Positions 1-8,020 of a stretch of DNA of 64,000 bases are shown here, in pieces. Every line of letters begins with the position of its first letter. Position 1 is the stretch's first letter. The translations under genes and the position numbers were made by a program. The stretch is from the NCBI RefSeq assembly GCF_000519205.1, contig NZ_KI912599.1:120934-184933 (forward strand), read 5' to 3'. The stretch is from Amycolatopsis taiwanensis DSM 45107 (lineage in GTDB: Bacteria; Actinomycetota; Actinomycetes; Mycobacteriales; Pseudonocardiaceae). Under the pieces are notes generated by a model that searched no databases, had not been told where the DNA came from, and saw only the letters and a program-made list of their open reading frames with translations.

Positions 1-766
1 TGGTGGCCTGGTAGCCGACGGCGTCCACGCCCTTGTCGGTGCCTTCGCCGTTCGTCTGCTCCTTGATCTGGTCGACGGCGCTGCCTTCGGCGAAGTTGAT
101 CGGAATCGCACCGATCTGCTCGGCCTTCTGCAGCCGCTCGGCAACCCGGTCCACCACGAAAACCCTCGACGCCCCGCGCAACAGGGCGGAGTAGGCCGCC
201 ATCAGGCCGACCGGGCCACCGCCGTAGACCGAGACGCTTTCGCCGGGGGACACCTGGGCCAGTTCGCAGCCGTGGTAGCCGGTCGGGAAGATGTCGGCCA
301 GCAGGATGAAGTCGGTCTCGTGCTCGGTGCCCTCCGGCAACTTGAGGCAGTTGAAGTCGGCGTAGGGCACGCGCAGGCGCTCCGCCTGCCCACCGGTGTA
401 CGGGCCCATTGCCACGTATCCGTAGGCGCCGCCGGCGAAGCCCGGATTCACCGTCAGGCAGAAGCCCGTGTAGCCCGCGACGCAGTTCTTGCAGAATCCA
501 CATGCGACATTGAAGGGCATGACCACGCGGTCGCCCTGCTTGATCGAAGTGACTCCGTCGCCGGCCTCCTCGACGATGCCCATGTTCTCGTGACCGAACA
601 CGATGCCGGGCTCAGCCGCCGTCCGGCCCTCGTACATGTGCAGGTCGGACCCGCAGATGGCGGTGGAGGTGACCCGCACGATCACATCGTTCGGATGCTG
701 GATTCGCGGATTGTCCACTTCTTCTACAGCTACCTTGAACGGCTCCTTGTATACGATTGCTTTCAC
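1..766 (-). CDS. Zinc-dependent dehydrogenase, formaldehyde dehydrogenase type (3' end beyond window)
   Basis: NAD-dependent medium-chain zinc dehydrogenase that probably oxidises formaldehyde or another small aldehyde or alcohol in the cytosol. The GTG at 766 gives MKAIVYKEPFKV and is preceded by GGAGGTG. Visible are the catalytic-zinc motifs CGSDLH (Cys38) and GHE (about 58-60), a cysteine cluster in CGFCKNCVAGYTGFC (structural zinc in the family) and the Rossmann loop YGGGPVGLMA near residue 180. About 255 residues are present, while relatives have roughly 390, so the C-terminus lies outside the window. The cysteine pattern resembles the glutathione-independent formaldehyde dehydrogenase branch; other substrates remain possible. 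It is divergent from the next small gene. Confidence 0.85.
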   Translation of the reverse strand, partial: MKAIVYKEPFKVAVEEVDNPRIQHPNDVIVRVTSTAICGSDLHMYEGRTAAEPGIVFGHENMGIVEEAGDGVTSIKQGDRVVMPFNVACGFCKNCVAGYTGFCLTVNPGFAGGAYGYVAMGPYTGGQAERLRVPYADFNCLKLPEGTEHETDFILLADIFPTGYHGCELAQVSPGESVSVYGGGPVGLMAAYSALLRGASRVFVVDRVAERLQKAEQIGAIPINFAEGSAVDQIKEQTNGEGTDKGVDAVGYQAT

Positions 767-997
767 CGCGAGCACCTCCGATCGGCGATGGTGTTTTGCA
801 TTGAGCGACGAACGACACAGTCGCTTGCACGCGGCCGCGGCGTACTCTGTATCGAGCGGCCTTCTCGGTTTCGCCCTACCTGGCGGAACCCATCGTTCGC
901 CCACTTTGGACGGCAGTCAAGCCCTGGCGCGGGTGAACGGACGTGCCCCGGACGTGGCCGTGACCTGCATTTTCATCACCCACGGAGGAGATCAGAA

Positions 998-1189
998 GTG
1001 ACGAGGCGGACGGGAAACCTGCTCGTCGAAGTAGCCGGTTTGTCCGGCGTGACCTACCCGGCCGGAACCCAGGTGCTCATCTCCGGCCGCGGCGCGTCGG
1101 TCGACGCTTTTGTCGACGGTGACTGGCTTCCGCTCGCGTGGTGGGAGTTCACCCAGGCCCCCGAACACGCGCCGAAGCCCAACGCCTGA
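998..1189 (+). CDS. Small hypothetical protein, 63 residues
   Basis: Unrecognised small protein beginning MTRRTGNLLVEVAGLSGVT. The GTG at 998 is chosen because GGAGGAG lies 7 bases upstream at 984-990; the longer upstream reading has no comparable ribosome site. It has no signal peptide and no membrane segment. The middle part alternates hydrophobic and polar residues and contains DWLPLAWWEF, which suggests a small beta-rich domain. It lies alone between the divergent dehydrogenase and the opposing large membrane protein. Function unknown. Confidence 0.6.
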   Translation: MTRRTGNLLVEVAGLSGVTYPAGTQVLISGRGASVDAFVDGDWLPLAWWEFTQAPEHAPKPNA

Positions 1190-1256
1190 ACGCTTACCCG
1201 CACGAACCGTGTCGGACTGACTGCGCACAGTTCGATTTGGACTGTCTATTCCGGAC

Positions 1257-3641
1257 TTAGATGATCTCGCGGTGCTGGAGGTAGCGGAAGACGGCGATAC
1301 CGGGCAGCACCGGCAGCCAGTAGGTCAGCAGCCGTGAGGTGAGCACCGCGGCCACTGCGGTCGTCGGCGCGATGTCCAGCGCGGCCAGCCCGCCGATCAT
1401 CAGCGACTCGACCGCGCCCAGGCCGCCGGGCGTGGGGATGATGTGCCCGAACGTCTGTCCGATGACGAACACCGTGAGCACGGCGAAGACCGGCATGTGG
1501 GGGTCGAACGCGGCGAGGCTGGTCACCAGGCCCAGCCCGGAGACGGCCAGATAGCCCGCCGCCCCGCCGAACAGCTGGATCGCGCGGCGGGGTTGTCCCA
1601 GGGTTCTGACCAGCTCTCTGATCACCTGTAACCCGGGCTGGACGAACCGGCGCCGCCCGAACGGCGAGGCGAGCACGGCGACCACGATCGCCAGCGCGCC
1701 CAGCCCGCCCGCCACCACGGGCCAGCCGTGCGGGATCGAGATACCGGTGAGCACCCCCGCGGTGCCCATCCCGAAAGCGCCCACCACCGACCAGATCCCG
1801 CCGAGCACCCCGGTCGCGGCGACGTTGAGCATCGTCACGCCCACCGCTTGCGAACGGCGGATGTCGATCCGTTCCATGAACGCGATGTTGATGCCGAAGA
1901 ACCCGACCCCGCCGGGCGTCGTGCGGCCGGTGAAGGCGGCGGCGACCTGAACTGCGGTGGTGCGCCAGAACGGCAGCGGGGTCCAACTGGCGCCGATGAT
2001 CGACACCGCGGCCAGCAGGAGCGCCACCAGGCCGGTCACGGTGCTGATCGCCAGCCACGTCCAGTTGGCCCCGGCGAGAGCCTCGGACACACCGCTCAGG
2101 TTCGTCAGCTGCGGCAGCAGCGTGTAGACGGCGGCGCCGAACAGCAGCAGGCCGACCAGCCGGCTGGGCCGCAGCGGTGAGTGGAAGGTCGGGATCGGCC
2201 GCCCGATCCGCTCGGCGAGGGTCTCGCGCAGGTCGGTCAGGGCGAACCGTTCGCTGGCCAGTTGCTTGCGGACCCGGCGCGGCAGCGCGAGCGGCTGCAG
2301 GTAGGCCAGCGCGGGTTCGAGCCGGTCGGGCGACAGCGCCCGCGTCGCACTGAGAACGGCACGTTCGACGCCGACCAGGGACGCGATCGACACCAGCGCC
2401 TCGGCGATGTCCTGCGCCGTTCGGCCGGGGGTCGCGCCGGCCTTGCCGAGGGCGAGGCCGAGTAGCCAGGGCTCGCCGTGGGCGTCGACGAGCACGTTCC
2501 TCGCACGCAGGTCGTGATGGGCGATGCGGGCGTCGCCGAGTTTCGCGACGTGGTCCCAGAAGGCTTTCAGCAGCGGCTCGTCGATCTCGTCGAGGCCGAG
2601 ATCGGACAGGCGGCGCCCGTCGATCTGGCGGCGAACGAGCAGAGCCGACCCGTCCGGCGCCTGGCACGCCAGCACGACGGGCGGGATGCGGACCCCGCCG
2701 CGCTCCGCCAGCAGCGTCAGCAGTGCCTCGTGCTCGGCCTCGTGGTAGGGGGACGACAGCGGTGGTTCGTCCTCCACCTCCAGTGACGCCAGTAGCCGCC
2801 GCAGCCGGTACCACATGCCCGCCCGGCGGCGTAGGTGGCGCACGACCTCCACCCGCAGGCGGTCCCCGCTCGCGGTGGTCACCACGACTTCCTGCGGCCC
2901 GTACCGGCGCGTGCGGACGGGCACGACCTCGACCGGCGCGAGCCCGGCCTGTTCCAGCGTCTGCCGCACCACCGCTACCGACGTGCGGCGTCCCGGCGCA
3001 CCGAAGAGGAGATGGAACAGCGCGCCGACGGCCCAGCCGAGGAACACGCCCGCGAAGGCGTCCAGCGGAAGGTGGCGGCCGAGGTAGACGCCGGCCACGG
3101 CGATCACCACGACGACCGCCCATGCGGCGCGCCGGTAGCCGGGCTTGAGGTAGGGCGCGATCACCGCCACGAGCGCCGCCACCATCGCCACCTCGACGTC
3201 GGGGAAGGCGAAACCGGTCGGGCCGGGCGCCCTGGTTTCGGGCGCGAGCAGTTTCGGCGGCACGTAGCGCGGGCCGACGAAGTCGTTCGCGATCCCGGCG
3301 AGGACCCAGGCGACGGCGCCGGCCGCGACGCATTGCAGGCCGAGCCGGATGCGCTTGAAGTACAGCGCGATGGCGGCGACGGCGGCGACGCCGAGCCAGC
3401 CGCCGGCCCACTGGAACACGTTCCAGGCCGCGGTCGAGGCCGGCGGGATGCGCTCGATCTCCTCGAAGATGGCCAACTCGACGGGGTTGGCCGCCTGCCA
3501 GCGTGCCACCAGCGAGCAGGCCGCGACGACCGCCAGGGCGAACACCAGCACGGCCAGGTCCCGCGGGTGCCGCCCGAGCGGCAGCATCGGCGGGGCGGAC
3601 CCGGCCTCGCCGGTCGCCGGCTTCACCGGCTCGTCGCCCAC
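1257..3641 (-). CDS. Membrane protein: PAP2-like + degenerate kinase-like + flippase-like (MprF/UPF0104) domains
   Basis: A 794-residue protein in three parts. Residues about 25-220 hold several membrane helices and a PAP2-phosphatase-like remnant (GRHLPLDAFAGVFLG) without a clear PSGH motif. Residues about 225-450 resemble an aminoglycoside/LPS-kinase fold with HHDLRARNVLV as the catalytic loop, but the usual DFG is replaced by LLGLALG, so kinase activity is doubtful. Residues about 480-794 are a multi-helix lysylphosphatidylglycerol-synthase transmembrane (flippase-like) domain. Such proteins are thought to move or sense lipids in the plasma membrane; no catalytic MprF aminoacyl domain follows. 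The GTG start is weak (GGACTGAA upstream). It stands alone and converges with the 63-residue gene. Confidence 0.75.
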   Translation of the reverse strand: MGDEPVKPATGEAGSAPPMLPLGRHPRDLAVLVFALAVVAACSLVARWQAANPVELAIFEEIERIPPASTAAWNVFQWAGGWLGVAAVAAIALYFKRIRLGLQCVAAGAVAWVLAGIANDFVGPRYVPPKLLAPETRAPGPTGFAFPDVEVAMVAALVAVIAPYLKPGYRRAAWAVVVVIAVAGVYLGRHLPLDAFAGVFLGWAVGALFHLLFGAPGRRTSVAVVRQTLEQAGLAPVEVVPVRTRRYGPQEVVVTTASGDRLRVEVVRHLRRRAGMWYRLRRLLASLEVEDEPPLSSPYHEAEHEALLTLLAERGGVRIPPVVLACQAPDGSALLVRRQIDGRRLSDLGLDEIDEPLLKAFWDHVAKLGDARIAHHDLRARNVLVDAHGEPWLLGLALGKAGATPGRTAQDIAEALVSIASLVGVERAVLSATRALSPDRLEPALAYLQPLALPRRVRKQLASERFALTDLRETLAERIGRPIPTFHSPLRPSRLVGLLLFGAAVYTLLPQLTNLSGVSEALAGANWTWLAISTVTGLVALLLAAVSIIGASWTPLPFWRTTAVQVAAAFTGRTTPGGVGFFGINIAFMERIDIRRSQAVGVTMLNVAATGVLGGIWSVVGAFGMGTAGVLTGISIPHGWPVVAGGLGALAIVVAVLASPFGRRRFVQPGLQVIRELVRTLGQPRRAIQLFGGAAGYLAVSGLGLVTSLAAFDPHMPVFAVLTVFVIGQTFGHIIPTPGGLGAVESLMIGGLAALDIAPTTAVAAVLTSRLLTYWLPVLPGIAVFRYLQHREII

Positions 3642-3759
3642 TTCAGTCCAGCCTTAATGGTCGTCAACGCTCGTCCATCCAGTGTGCCGCTAAACACGGC
3701 GAGAAGACCCTGCGTTGTGGCCGGTTGCCCGTGCCGGTCACGCACCGTCCGGCCGCCGG

Positions 3760-3788
3760 TTGACGATGCTCCGTCCGCGACCTACGGT
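3760..3788 (+). promoter_or_regulatory. Candidate sigma-70-type promoter for the glc operon
   Basis: TTGACG at 3760-3765 and TACGGT at 3783-3788 are separated by 17 bases. This is the only good housekeeping match in the gap upstream of glcD and is well placed about 90 bases before its start codon. Confidence 0.5.
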
Positions 3789-3808
3789 TTCCGTTAAGCA
3801 GACTTTGG

Positions 3809-3825
3809 TTTTCGTAACACGAAAA
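3809..3825 (+). promoter_or_regulatory. Candidate FadR/LldR-type GntR operator
   Basis: Perfect 7-bp inverted repeat TTTTCGT-AAC-ACGAAAA. Its core TCGTAACACGA fits the FadR-subfamily GntR consensus TNGTNNNACNA, the class that controls lactate and glycolate genes. It lies about 20 bases downstream of the candidate -10, where a bound repressor would block elongation. No gntR gene is in the window. Confidence 0.5.
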
Positions 3826-3879
3826 GTTGTCCGGATAGTTCCTCGTAAGCCGCGGTCGACGAAGACTGGGACGACGCGC

Positions 3880-5367
3880 ATGAAGACCATGAAGTTGCCG
3901 GACGTGGCAGAGCACATCACGGCGCTCGCCGACCGGCTCCGAGCCGCGCTCGGGCCGGACGCGGTGATCGACGACCACCAGCGCCTGCGTACCTACGAAT
4001 GCGACGGTCTCGCGCACTACAAGGCCATACCCGCGCTGGCCGTGCTGCCGGACGACGCCGCCGGGCTGGCGGCCACGGTGCGGGCATGCGCCGCGGCGGG
4101 CGTGCCGTTCGTGGCCCGCGGTTCGGGCACCGGTCTTTCCGGCGGCGCCCTGCCCCGCGCGGACGGTGTCCTCATCGTCACGTCGCGGCTGAGAGACATC
4201 GTCGAGATCGACCGCGAGAACCAGCGCGCGGTCGTCCAGCCGGGCGTGATCAATCTCGACGTGACCCGTGCGGCCACGCCGCACGGCTACTACTACGCGC
4301 CGGACCCGTCCAGCCAGCAAGTCTGTTCCATCGGCGGCAACCTCGCGGAGAACTCCGGCGGCGCGCACTGCCTGAAGTACGGCTTCACCACCAACCACAT
4401 CACCGGCGCCGAGTTCGTCACCTCCGACGGGGAGACGGTGCGCCTGGGCGGCAAGGCCCCGGACCCGACCGGCTACGACCTGCTGGGCGCGATCGTGGGC
4501 TCCGAGGGCACGCTCGGGATCGCGACCGAGGTGACCGTGCGGCTGGTCCGGTTGCCGGAGACGGTCCGCACGCTGCTCGCGGGCTTCCCCAGCACCGACG
4601 ACGCGGGCGCGGCGACCTCGGCGATCATCGGCGCCGGTGTCGTCCCCGCCGCCATGGAGATGATGGACGCGCTCGCGATCGAGGCGGCCGAGGCGGCCGT
4701 GCGCTGCGGCTACCCGGAGGGCGCCGGCGCGGTGCTGGTGGTGGAACTCGACGGGCCGGTCGCCGAGGTCGAGCAGCAGTTCGACGAGGTCGAGCGGCAC
4801 TGCCGCGAGCACCGCGCGTTCGAGATCCGCATCGCGAAGGACGACGCGGAGCGCGCGTTGATGTGGAAGGGGCGCAAGTCGGCGTTCGCGGCGGTCGGCC
4901 GGATCAGCCCGGACTACATCGTCCAGGACGGGGTCATTCCGCGCACCGCGCTATCCGAGGTGCTGCGGCGGATCGACGAGCTGTCCGGCCGCGCCGGCGT
5001 CCGGGTCGCCAACGTGTTCCACGCCGGGGACGGCAACCTGCACCCGCTGGTGCTCTTCGACGACGCGGTGCCCGGCGAGGCCGAGCGCGCCGAGGAGGTG
5101 TCCGGGGCGATCCTGGACATCTGCATCGAACACGGCGGATCGATCACCGGCGAGCACGGCGTCGGTTCGGACAAGGCGAAGTTCATGCCGCGCATGTACA
5201 CAGAGGACGATCTCGACACGATGCAAATGGTGCGGTGCGCCTTCGACCCGGACGGGCTGGCCAATCCGGGCAAGGTGTTCCCGACGCCCCGGTTGTGCGG
5301 CGAGGTGCCCGGCCGCCACCGCGGCGCGCATCCGTTGCAGGAAGCCGGAATCGCGGAGGTCTTCTGA
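3880..5367 (+). CDS. glcD: Glycolate/D-lactate oxidase FAD subunit GlcD
   Basis: Flavin subunit of the glycolate oxidase or D-lactate dehydrogenase complex, oxidising 2-hydroxyacids to 2-oxoacids and passing electrons to the GlcF iron-sulfur subunit. The FAD-binding PP-loop is RGSGTGLSGGALP (80-92), followed by GGNLAENSGGAHC and GSEGTLGIATE. The C-terminal catalytic domain has VFHAGDGNLHPL and GGSITGEHGVGS. With the ATG at 3880 the protein is 495 residues, close to E. coli GlcD; upstream in-frame codons encode unconserved basic sequence. The ribosome site is weak. First gene of glcDEF-permease. A D-lactate rather than glycolate substrate is possible because the linked permease family carries both. 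Confidence 0.9.
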   Translation: MKTMKLPDVAEHITALADRLRAALGPDAVIDDHQRLRTYECDGLAHYKAIPALAVLPDDAAGLAATVRACAAAGVPFVARGSGTGLSGGALPRADGVLIVTSRLRDIVEIDRENQRAVVQPGVINLDVTRAATPHGYYYAPDPSSQQVCSIGGNLAENSGGAHCLKYGFTTNHITGAEFVTSDGETVRLGGKAPDPTGYDLLGAIVGSEGTLGIATEVTVRLVRLPETVRTLLAGFPSTDDAGAATSAIIGAGVVPAAMEMMDALAIEAAEAAVRCGYPEGAGAVLVVELDGPVAEVEQQFDEVERHCREHRAFEIRIAKDDAERALMWKGRKSAFAAVGRISPDYIVQDGVIPRTALSEVLRRIDELSGRAGVRVANVFHAGDGNLHPLVLFDDAVPGEAERAEEVSGAILDICIEHGGSITGEHGVGSDKAKFMPRMYTEDDLDTMQMVRCAFDPDGLANPGKVFPTPRLCGEVPGRHRGAHPLQEAGIAEVF

Positions 5368-5403
5368 TGTTGTCCCACGGATTCTTTTGGGTACGAGGAC
5401 AAC

Positions 5404-6675
5404 ATGAGTGAAGTGGACAAGGGAATACTCGACGCGTTGCGCGCCGCTACCGCCGATGAAGCGCGGCCCGCCGGTCCCGGGGACGACGTCGACGGGGTGG
5501 CGCCCTCGTACGTCGCATCGCCTTGCGGCACCGAGGAAACCGCGGCCACGCTCCGGGTCGCCGCCGAGCACGGGCTCGCCGTGATCGCGCGTGGAACCGG
5601 GAGCAGGCTCTCCTGGGGCGCGCCGCCGTCGCGGGCCGATCTCGTCGTCGACACCGCCCGCATGGACCGGATCGTCGAACATCGCGCGGGCGACCTGGTC
5701 GTCCACGCGGAGGCGGGCGTGCGGCTCGACACGTTGCACGAGCACCTGGCCCGGGCCGGGCAGCGGCTCGCGATCGACCCGGTGCTGCCGCCCGGCGGCA
5801 CGCACGGCGGCACGGTCGGCGGCCTGATCGCGACCGCGGCGTCCGGCCCGCTCCGGCTTTCCCACGGCGCGGTGCGGGACCTGCTCATCGGCGTGACCAT
5901 GGTGCGGGCCGACGGCGTGGTCGCGAGGGCCGGCGGGAAGGTCGTGAAGAACGTCGCCGGCTACGACCTGGGCAAGGTGCTCACCGGTTCCTGGGGCACG
6001 CTGGGCCTGGTCACCGAGGCCGTGTTCCGGCTGCACCCGTTGCCGGTCACGGCCCGCTGGGTGGTGCGGCGGGCCGGCTCGGCGGCCGAAGCGTACGACC
6101 TGGTGCGGCGCGTCGTGCATTCGCAGGTGGTGCCGGCCGGGCTCGAACTCGACCGCGCACCGGGCGAGGTCGCGACCCTCGCGGCCTCCATCGAGGGCAT
6201 CCCGGCCGGCGTCACCGGCCGCGTCGGCAAGTTGGTCGAACTCCTCGGCGAAAGCACGGAAGTGCGCGACAGCGCGCCGGACTGGTGGGGCCGGGCGCCG
6301 TGGGGGAGCGGGGATGTCGCGATGCGACTCACTCACGAGATCGCCGGACTGCCCAAACTGCTCGACGCACTCGACGAAGCCGCGGCGCGCCACGGCCTGA
6401 GCGTGGCGCTACGGGGTTCCGTGGGAGTCGGGGTGGTGCACGCCGGTGTGCCCGGCGCCGCCGAGCCGCATGCCGTCGGTGCACTGGTCGAGGATTTGCG
6501 TGACCAATCATCCGCGTGGGGAGGGGACGTCGTCGTGCTCGACGCGCCACCGGCGGTCAAGTCAAGCGTCGACGTGTGGGGCCCGGTGCGGGGGCTGGCC
6601 CTGATGCGTCGCGTCAAGGATCAGTTCGACCCGGAGCATCGGCTCGCGCCCGGTCGTTTTGCCGGAGGGATCTAG
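5404..6675 (+). CDS. glcE: Glycolate oxidase FAD-binding subunit GlcE
   Basis: Second flavin-binding subunit of the glycolate oxidase complex. It is an FAD_binding_4 protein with a PP-loop variant ARGTGSRLSWGAPPS and the conserved segments GGTVGGLIATAASGP and GGKVVKNVAGYDLGKVLTG; 423 residues including a short C-terminal domain. The ATG at 5404 has GAGGAC just upstream. The stop TAG is directly followed by the glcF ATG, so the two are translationally coupled. GlcE is needed with D and F for activity in enteric bacteria, which supports glycolate over simple D-lactate oxidation. Confidence 0.88.
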   Translation: MSEVDKGILDALRAATADEARPAGPGDDVDGVAPSYVASPCGTEETAATLRVAAEHGLAVIARGTGSRLSWGAPPSRADLVVDTARMDRIVEHRAGDLVVHAEAGVRLDTLHEHLARAGQRLAIDPVLPPGGTHGGTVGGLIATAASGPLRLSHGAVRDLLIGVTMVRADGVVARAGGKVVKNVAGYDLGKVLTGSWGTLGLVTEAVFRLHPLPVTARWVVRRAGSAAEAYDLVRRVVHSQVVPAGLELDRAPGEVATLAASIEGIPAGVTGRVGKLVELLGESTEVRDSAPDWWGRAPWGSGDVAMRLTHEIAGLPKLLDALDEAAARHGLSVALRGSVGVGVVHAGVPGAAEPHAVGALVEDLRDQSSAWGGDVVVLDAPPAVKSSVDVWGPVRGLALMRRVKDQFDPEHRLAPGRFAGGI

Positions 6676-7992
6676 ATGTCTGAGCCCGCGTTCGACCACC
6701 ACCACCCGCCCGCGGCCGAGCTCGTCTCCGACTGTGTGCACTGCGGGTTCTGCCTGCCGACCTGCCCCACCTACGCGCTGTGGGGCGAGGAGATGGATTC
6801 GCCGCGTGGGCGGATCTATCTGATGGGGCTCGGGCTCGAAGGCGAGCCGATGACCTCCGAGATGGTGCAGCACTTCGACGCCTGCCTGGGCTGCATGGCA
6901 TGCGTGACCGCGTGCCCGTCGGGCGTCCAGTACCACAAGCTGATCGAGGCCACCCGCGCGCAGGTTGAGCGCCGTTTCGACCGCGGCCCGCGGGACCGGG
7001 CATTGCGCCGGGCCATCTTCAGCGTTTTCCCTTACCCCAAACGCCTGCACGCCCTGCGCGGACCGCTTCGCGCCTACCAGGCGACCGGCTTGAACCGGCT
7101 GCTGCGCCGGTCCGGGTTGCTGCGCAAGGTGTTCCCGGCCCTGGCCGCGCTGGAAACGCTTGCTCCGCCGATCGAGCGGTACGTGCGCGTGCCGGAGCGG
7201 GTCCCGGCGAAGGGCCGCAAGCGCGGCACTGTCGGGATGCTGCTGGGCTGCGTGCAGCGCGAGTTCTTCCCCGGCGTCAACGCGGCCACCGCGCGAGTGC
7301 TGGCCGCCGAGGGGTTCGACGTCATCGCTCCGAGCCGCCAGGGCTGCTGCGGGGCACTGTCCACACACAACGGTCGCGAAGCCGAGGCGCAGTCGTTCGC
7401 CCGCGAGCTCATCGACACCTTCGAGGCCACCGGGGTGGAGTGGGTGGTGGTCAACGCCGCGGGATGCGGCTCGGCCATGAAGGAGTACAGCGATCTGCTC
7501 GCCGACGATCCGGCCTATGCCCGCAAGGCCCAGGATTTCGCGTCACGAGTTCGCGACGTGTCCGAAATCCTGGTGGAATATCCGTCGATGGCCATCCGGC
7601 ATCCGTTGCCGGTCACGATCGCCTACCACGACGCGTGCCATCTCGCGCACGCGCAGGGTGTTCGCGCGCAACCGCGTGCCCTGTTGCGGGATATTCCCGA
7701 ACTGAACTTGCGCGAAATCGCCGAAAGCGAACTGTGTTGCGGCTCCGCGGGAATCTACAACATCCTGCAGCCGGAGGCCGGCCGGGAGCTCGGGGACCGA
7801 AAGGCCCACAACGTCCTCGCCACTGGCGCGTCCCTGCTGGTCACGGCGAACCCGGGCTGCCTGATGCAGGTGGCCGCCTCGATCGAGGGGCAGGGCGGGG
7901 AAATCCGGCTCGCGCACACCGTGGAGGTGCTCGACGCATCGATTCGTGGCCTGGCGGCGGAAGGTGTCGGACGGGTAATTTCCGGAAATTGA
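6676..7992 (+). CDS. glcF: Glycolate oxidase iron-sulfur subunit GlcF
   Basis: Electron-transfer subunit of the same complex, 438 residues. Two ferredoxin-type [4Fe-4S] motifs lie near the N-terminus: CVHCGFCLPTCPTY and CLGCMACVTACPSG. Two cysteine-rich CCG domains follow: LLGCVQREF...QGCCGALSTHNG and YHDACHLAHAQ...ELCCGSAGIYN. These are diagnostic of the GlcF/LutA/HdrB family and probably hand electrons to membrane quinone. The ATG abuts the glcE stop. All cluster ligands appear intact, so the glcDEF complex should be functional. Confidence 0.92.
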   Translation: MSEPAFDHHHPPAAELVSDCVHCGFCLPTCPTYALWGEEMDSPRGRIYLMGLGLEGEPMTSEMVQHFDACLGCMACVTACPSGVQYHKLIEATRAQVERRFDRGPRDRALRRAIFSVFPYPKRLHALRGPLRAYQATGLNRLLRRSGLLRKVFPALAALETLAPPIERYVRVPERVPAKGRKRGTVGMLLGCVQREFFPGVNAATARVLAAEGFDVIAPSRQGCCGALSTHNGREAEAQSFARELIDTFEATGVEWVVVNAAGCGSAMKEYSDLLADDPAYARKAQDFASRVRDVSEILVEYPSMAIRHPLPVTIAYHDACHLAHAQGVRAQPRALLRDIPELNLREIAESELCCGSAGIYNILQPEAGRELGDRKAHNVLATGASLLVTANPGCLMQVAASIEGQGGEIRLAHTVEVLDASIRGLAAEGVGRVISGN

Positions 7993-8020
7993 TCGGTACT
8001 CCTCAACGGCGAGGTGACAA

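Noticed and set aside
612-1001. Overlapping open frames around the dehydrogenase promoter
   Set aside because: Shadows of the dehydrogenase and small-protein genes without ribosome sites.
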